The position numbers and the translations under genes were made by a program. Below, one piece after another: positions 59,989-64,000 of a stretch of DNA of 64,000 bases (positions within the stretch are counted from its first letter, which is position 1; each line of letters opens with the position of its first letter). This stretch comes from Tetracladium setigerum. Its lineage: Eukaryota; Ascomycota; Leotiomycetes; Helotiales. The stretch is from assembly GCA_031472005.1 (NCBI GenBank), contig PZJY01000002.1, positions 1,984,001 through 2,048,000 of the forward strand. The letters are read 5' to 3'. The notes beneath the pieces were generated by a model that saw only the letters and a program-made list of their open reading frames with translations, was not told the origin of the DNA and did not search any database.

Positions 59989-62142
59989 ATGGCGAGTTCG
60001 TTTGAGAAGTCCGTAAAGGGCGCGACCAAGATCAAGGTGAGTGAAAGAGATATAGAGGTGGCAGGCATCGCACCACGGAGAGCCCTCATCTTGCCAGCTG
60101 CTAACTGTCCTTCTCTGATAGGCGGCCCCTCCGAAATCAAAGTACGTTTTGGAACCCATTCTCTGATGGCAGGCCTTGGAGATTCAAGCTGACCAGAATT
60201 TCGAACAGATATATCGAACATATCCTCATCGCAACGCATTCTGGAGAGGCTGGGGTGGCCGAGGTCTTCCGCGCATTGCAGAACCGATTAAGGGATTCAA
60301 CATGGACGGTGGTGTTCAAGAGCTTGATTACGGTTCATCTGATGATCCGAGAAGGGTCGCCAGATGTTACACTGTCGTATCTCTCGAAGCATAAGAGCAT
60401 GCTATCTATAAGCAGCTTCTCCGATGGTACGTTTGTCAATGGGCGTCTGGGAATATGAACAGACCATAAATCGGTGGGGGTGTGTACGATTATTATAGTA
60501 CATGTGCTAACAGGGTATTGGAAAAAGTTCAAACACAAGGTCGAAACATACGGCACTATACGGGCTATCTTACGGAGAGGGCAAAAGCTTTCAAGAAAAC
60601 GGAATGTGACTTTGTGAGAGGTGCGGAAAAGCGACTGGAGAAGATGAGCGTGGAAAAAGGCCTGCTTCGAGAAACAGAGACAGTGCAAGTTCAGATTTCT
60701 GCTTTGCTGAAGTGCGATGTAAGCTGCTCTTCAGAGGTACCAAGGATGATTGATTTAACAGATATAGGTCCTCGATAATGAACCTGAGAATGAGATCACG
60801 ATCATGGTGTTCCGGATGTTAGTATTGGATCTTCTTGCCATGTTCCATGTTATGAACCAAGCTATGATCAGTATTCTAGGTATGCACCTCCTATTATTCC
60901 GACTCTCAATCTAATTTTTGAACCAGGTCACTTTTTTGAAATGTCGAGACCAGACGCCGAGCGAGCAATGGAGATTTATAAAAATTTCACCAGGCAAACA
61001 GACTTTGTTGTCGCATACCTTAGCACTGCTCGATCTGTGGAACACCAGACCAGAGTTGAAGTCCCAAAGCTGAAGCACGCACCCGTCAATTTGGGCAAGC
61101 AACTAGAAGATTATTTGATGGATCCCGACTTTGAGATCAACCGGAGACAGTACTTGGCCGAGCAAGAATCAAAGAAAGGTCGTGGAGGGCGAATGGGGCA
61201 AGCAAAGGCTTTGCGAGCAGCTCAAAATCAGAATCAGAGTCAAGGGCTGCAACAGCAAAGGCATTCCCAGATCCTACTCCGGCACCTGCTGTGCAGCCAG
61301 TCCAGGCACCAAAGGGTCCAGCACCGGATTTGATCGATTTCTTTGAATCTATCGAGCAGAACCAACAGCCAATGTCAGCCCAACCACAACTACAGCAGGG
61401 TTACCCGCAATTCAATAATGGTGCTCCTTTCCAACCACAGCAGCAGCAGCCACAACAGCAAATTCCACTTCAACAGGGTGGATTTCCACAGCAGCCAGAT
61501 TTTCAAAATCCTGCCCAATTTCAACAGCAGCCTTTCAATACTGGCTTGGGCCAGCCACAGATGCAACAGCCGCAACAAATCCAGCAAAATTTCACAGGTG
61601 CTGGCTTCGGAGGTTACACTCCTCAACCTTCTTTCCAACCTGGTAACCTCTCTTCAATACCGCAAGATGCTACCGCCAACTTCCAGCCCACTCAACAAGC
61701 TCAATTGCAACCACAACAGCAACAACAACTTTCACCACTGCAACAGCAGACCACAAATCCTTTCCGCATATCGATGATGACGAATACCACGGGAATGGCT
61801 GGGCCAGCCTTTGCATCGCCGCCAGCCGTTGCTTCGCCTATTGTGCCGAAATCAACAAACCCGTTCGCTAAATCAGTTACTCCACCCACAAGTCAGCCTT
61901 TCTCGCCACCGGTAGAACAGCAATTCCAGCAGCAGCAGCAGCAGCAGCAACCCGCCCCTCTGCGATCGATGGCTACAGGCACTAACCCATTCGCCAAGAA
62001 CATTGCTCAGAGACCTCAAACCTCTGCTGGCCTCATGCCACAGCCTACTGGAAGCACCAATCCTTTCAGACAGAGCCAGTTTGTCAACACAGCTACTGGC
62101 CAGGGCTGGCAAAACAATCAACAGCCTATAGGAGGGGATTAG
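59989..62142 (+). CDS. YAP1801: Clathrin assembly protein AP180/CALM (601 aa)
   Basis: Endocytic adaptor that binds PI(4,5)P2 through an N-terminal ANTH domain and recruits clathrin and EH-domain proteins. Exons: 59989-60036, 60122-60141, 60209-60426, 60528-60718, 60768-60879 and 60927-62142. ANTH hallmarks: SFEKSVKGATKIKAAPPKSKY (split by introns), HILIATHSG, TVVFKSLITVHLMIREG, GRNIRHYTGYLTERAKAF, and KGLLRETETVQ. Near residue 400 is DLIDFFESI, a clathrin/adaptor-type motif, followed by a Gln-rich region including a CAG-encoded polyQ run (about 61,928-61,949). Four TNPF motifs lie in the tail, the ligand of EH domains. One base is missing at the AAAA run 61224-61227; adding it joins the ANTH part to the tail. 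Confidence 0.9.
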
Positions 62143-62540
62143 ACAATTTAGAAACCATACCTGTGTTTCCTAGGCCAGCAAATCAACAGCCTTGGCAACA
62201 ATAAATCGAAAGGCTTTGTAGAGTAGATAATGGTTGTTGATGTGAGAATTTGGGAATATTATGCGATTTCAATAATTGATAGCATGGCGTTAGGAGAGTA
62301 AGAAGCAAGTAGGTCAAGTTGAACAGCGAAGGAGCATCATATCAGGCTCCCGACTTAGTAATGCAATGCCAATTTGCTGTTGACGATATAACCTGTTTAT
62401 CAAAATGTTACTTTTTTGACCATGATCTATGCATTCCCTCTTCGTTCTTCCGTCGAGTGTACGCCGGAAAATCATATATATTACATTTCCCATAAACTCC
62501 GAACGACCCCCGCTGTGCAGTAAATCAATTCTTAAGTCTA
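62143..62540. other. Convergent spacer
   Basis: Between the 3' ends of AP180 (plus) and TFB3 (minus). Nothing seen. Confidence 0.4.
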
Positions 62541-63644
62541 TCAAAAGACATCATCAATCTCCATCCTATCATCAATTCTCAATCTTCCAGTTGCCTCAGC
62601 AGCTTCCAAGCCAGGAGAAACCTTTCTGACACCCACGTCTCGCACCGCAACCTCGTCATCAATGAACACTCCAAAGCCAGAGAAGGCTTCGAACAGCGTC
62701 CTAGAATAGTATTCTTTGAGACTGTAACCTCCAGCTGCATGTCTGATATCTTTTTTGGCACGATACAGTGGTTCATGGTTATAATCCTGCTGCAGCACAT
62801 ATCTCGAAGGCGTGTAATCGATCCCCCCAAACGGATCGTATGGCTTCTCCTTCTCCACGGCCTTCTTCTGTTTAAGACCACGAAAGCTGAGACCACCTCC
62901 CAGGCCATCCTCCTGACTACTAACCGTCGCTGGCCCCTGCAACGCCCTCCTCGCACTTGACTTCTTCAGAATGACCTTCTGAGCCTGCATCTTAATCTTC
63001 GCGGGATCCTCACTTGAATTCGCCAGTCTCTCCAACAAATCCCTCCTCTCCCTATCCAACTCGGCCTTGCCATTCTCTTCCTCCCTCACAGCCTGCAATC
63101 TTCTCTCCCTCAAAGACTCCCTCTCCAATCTCTCTCTCATCTTCTCCGCCTCTACCTCTTCCATGCCCGCCCGTCGATTAGCCTCAATATCCTTTTCATT
63201 CCCTTCCTTATACCTCCTCAACCTCTCCTCCGCTTGCCTCCGCACCTCCACATTACCCTCCACAAGGTCAAAGACCAATCCCTCCACCTCCTCCAAGTAA
63301 TTATTCCAGTCCAGCAATGTCTCGAAATCCTCCTGTCTTCTGTTAAAGACACCTCCAACGCGCTTGCGGATATCAACCTCGCGCTCGACTTTCAGATCGG
63401 CAAAGAAAGCTTTGTGAAAGCCCTTTTTGCGTAGGGTTTTGCCGCAATATGGCATGGGACAGGAGGCTGGGCCGGAGGTGTAGATGCGATCGACGCAAGT
63501 CGAGCACATTTTGTGGTAGCATTCTGGGTTGATGAGGAATTGGAGTGTTGGATTGAGGTAGCGATTAGATTTGCAGACGGGGCAGATGTCGTCGGATGGA
63601 TTGTTGGGCGGGGGCGAGGCGCCAGAGTTAGGTTTGCGACTCAT
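62541..63644 (-). CDS. TFB3: TFIIH/CAK assembly subunit MAT1/TFB3 (367 aa)
   Basis: Assembly factor of the CDK-activating kinase module of TFIIH, bridging the kinase-cyclin pair to the XPD/XPB core for transcription and repair. The start MSRKPNSGAS is chosen because it directly precedes the RING domain; the open frame runs another 37 codons upstream without family-like sequence. The N-terminal C3HC4 RING reads CPVCKSNRYLNPTLQFLINPECYHKMCSTCVDRIYTSGPASCPMPYCGKTLRK in order (Cys/His positions as in MAT1). The linker FADLKVEREVDIRKRVGGVFN and the long coiled-coil (about residues 110-210) are characteristic. The C-terminal kinase-binding region contains AGGYSLKEYYSRTLFEAFSG. Single exon, no frame defects. 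Confidence 0.92.
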   Translation of the reverse strand: MSRKPNSGASPPPNNPSDDICPVCKSNRYLNPTLQFLINPECYHKMCSTCVDRIYTSGPASCPMPYCGKTLRKKGFHKAFFADLKVEREVDIRKRVGGVFNRRQEDFETLLDWNNYLEEVEGLVFDLVEGNVEVRRQAEERLRRYKEGNEKDIEANRRAGMEEVEAEKMRERLERESLRERRLQAVREEENGKAELDRERRDLLERLANSSEDPAKIKMQAQKVILKKSSARRALQGPATVSSQEDGLGGGLSFRGLKQKKAVEKEKPYDPFGGIDYTPSRYVLQQDYNHEPLYRAKKDIRHAAGGYSLKEYYSRTLFEAFSGFGVFIDDEVAVRDVGVRKVSPGLEAAEATGRLRIDDRMEIDDVF

Positions 63645-63895
63645 TGTTTTGCGGGGTTGAAGGGGGGTTTGATGTGATGTCGTTGAGTCGAGTCGCGAGG
63701 GATGAGGTTGCTTTGAGGAGGAGCTGCAGAGACAAGACAAGGCTGTTCCTTTCAAGCGGCAAATTGGGGAGAAGGCTCTGCTAAATCTTTGTGGATTTCA
63801 AAGCCTTGCGCGGGCATCCAAAACTCACCTTGCTTCCAGAGCCTTCCCTTCGTTGCACCGACACAAATTCGACAGTTTGTAACGACAACGTGAAA

Positions 63896-64000
63896 ATGGC
63901 AGATGTTAAGGGTAAATATATTGTTCCTTTGCCTCTCTAGTCAACACAGAATCTGCAAAGCGCAAGCTGCTAACCCCTCACTCCAGAACCAACCCCCGCA
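63896..64000 (+). CDS. 5' end of a gene running off the window (MADVK...)
   Basis: ATG at 63896 in an A-rich context (GTGAAAATGGC) opens a 16-base exon ending 63911. A 75 bp intron (63912-63986) follows, with a GCTAAC branch and CTCCAG end, then a few in-frame bases (EPTPA) to the window edge. Divergent from TFB3 across about 250 bp. A tiny first exon of this kind is common in housekeeping fungal genes. Too short to identify. Confidence 0.5.

Noticed and set aside
1..64000. tRNA genes, CRISPR arrays, intact transposons
   Set aside because: Looked for B-box-like GGTTCGA-CC patterns, regular spacer repeats, terminal repeats and transposase or reverse-transcriptase motifs; none found by eye.

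Overview
This window is fungal nuclear DNA from a filamentous ascomycete (Pezizomycotina). Nearly every gene carries short introns (about 45-125 bp) with GT..AG ends and CTAAC/CTGAC-like branch sites. The repertoire is also typical: NACHT-type NLR proteins, a PF11951-type regulator, a PDR-type ABC transporter, a seven-helix 'rhodopsin-domain' membrane protein and XanA-like xanthine dioxygenase. A Leotiomycetes origin is only a guess. No tRNA, rRNA, CRISPR array, intact transposon or viral sequence was recognised.

Layout: 1-2.6 kb, minus-strand NACHT-ankyrin NLR, running off the left edge. 4.5-9.7 kb, housekeeping block: a low-complexity conserved protein, homoisocitrate dehydrogenase (LYS12) and mitochondrial ribosomal protein uS8m. 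10.6-14.0 kb, an NAD(P)-dependent reductase and a conserved protein with a Pro/Gln-rich tail. 14.3-17.4 kb, two related orphan genes in tandem. 19-29 kb, an accessory stretch: a relic of a duplicated 3' gene end, a class A FAD monooxygenase, a 5'-truncated PDR transporter and a second NAD-dependent reductase. 29.3-37.8 kb, an F-box-like protein, a bZIP factor, a PF11951-like regulator and a zinc alcohol dehydrogenase. 39.5-44.9 kb, a FAT1-type acyl-CoA synthetase, the GPI-transamidase subunit PIG-S and a MYND protein. 47.6-53.0 kb, a rhodopsin-domain membrane protein and xanthine dioxygenase. 53.5-58.7 kb, a second NLR (Goodbye-NACHT-TPR-ZZ). 60-64 kb, clathrin adaptor AP180, TFIIH subunit TFB3 and the first exon of another gene. 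Two long stretches, 44.9-47.6 and 49.1-51.8 kb, hold no gene I can support.

Two themes stand out. First, at least fifteen places in otherwise good genes lack one base in a short homopolymer; adding it restores the conserved protein frame each time. This points to uncorrected homopolymer errors in the assembly, so most apparent frameshifts here should not be read as pseudogenes. The PDR transporter is different: it has no first ATPase domain, an in-frame stop, and frame breaks of another sign. Second, the window holds two architecturally distinct NLR-type proteins, one of which begins with a short Gly/Asn/Phe-rich exon that resembles fungal amyloid-signalling motifs.

The 20-42 kb genes (monooxygenase, transporter, reductase, two regulators, dehydrogenase, acyl-CoA synthetase) could form a detoxification or metabolite neighbourhood, but no PKS, NRPS or terpene backbone gene is present and the link is inference only.
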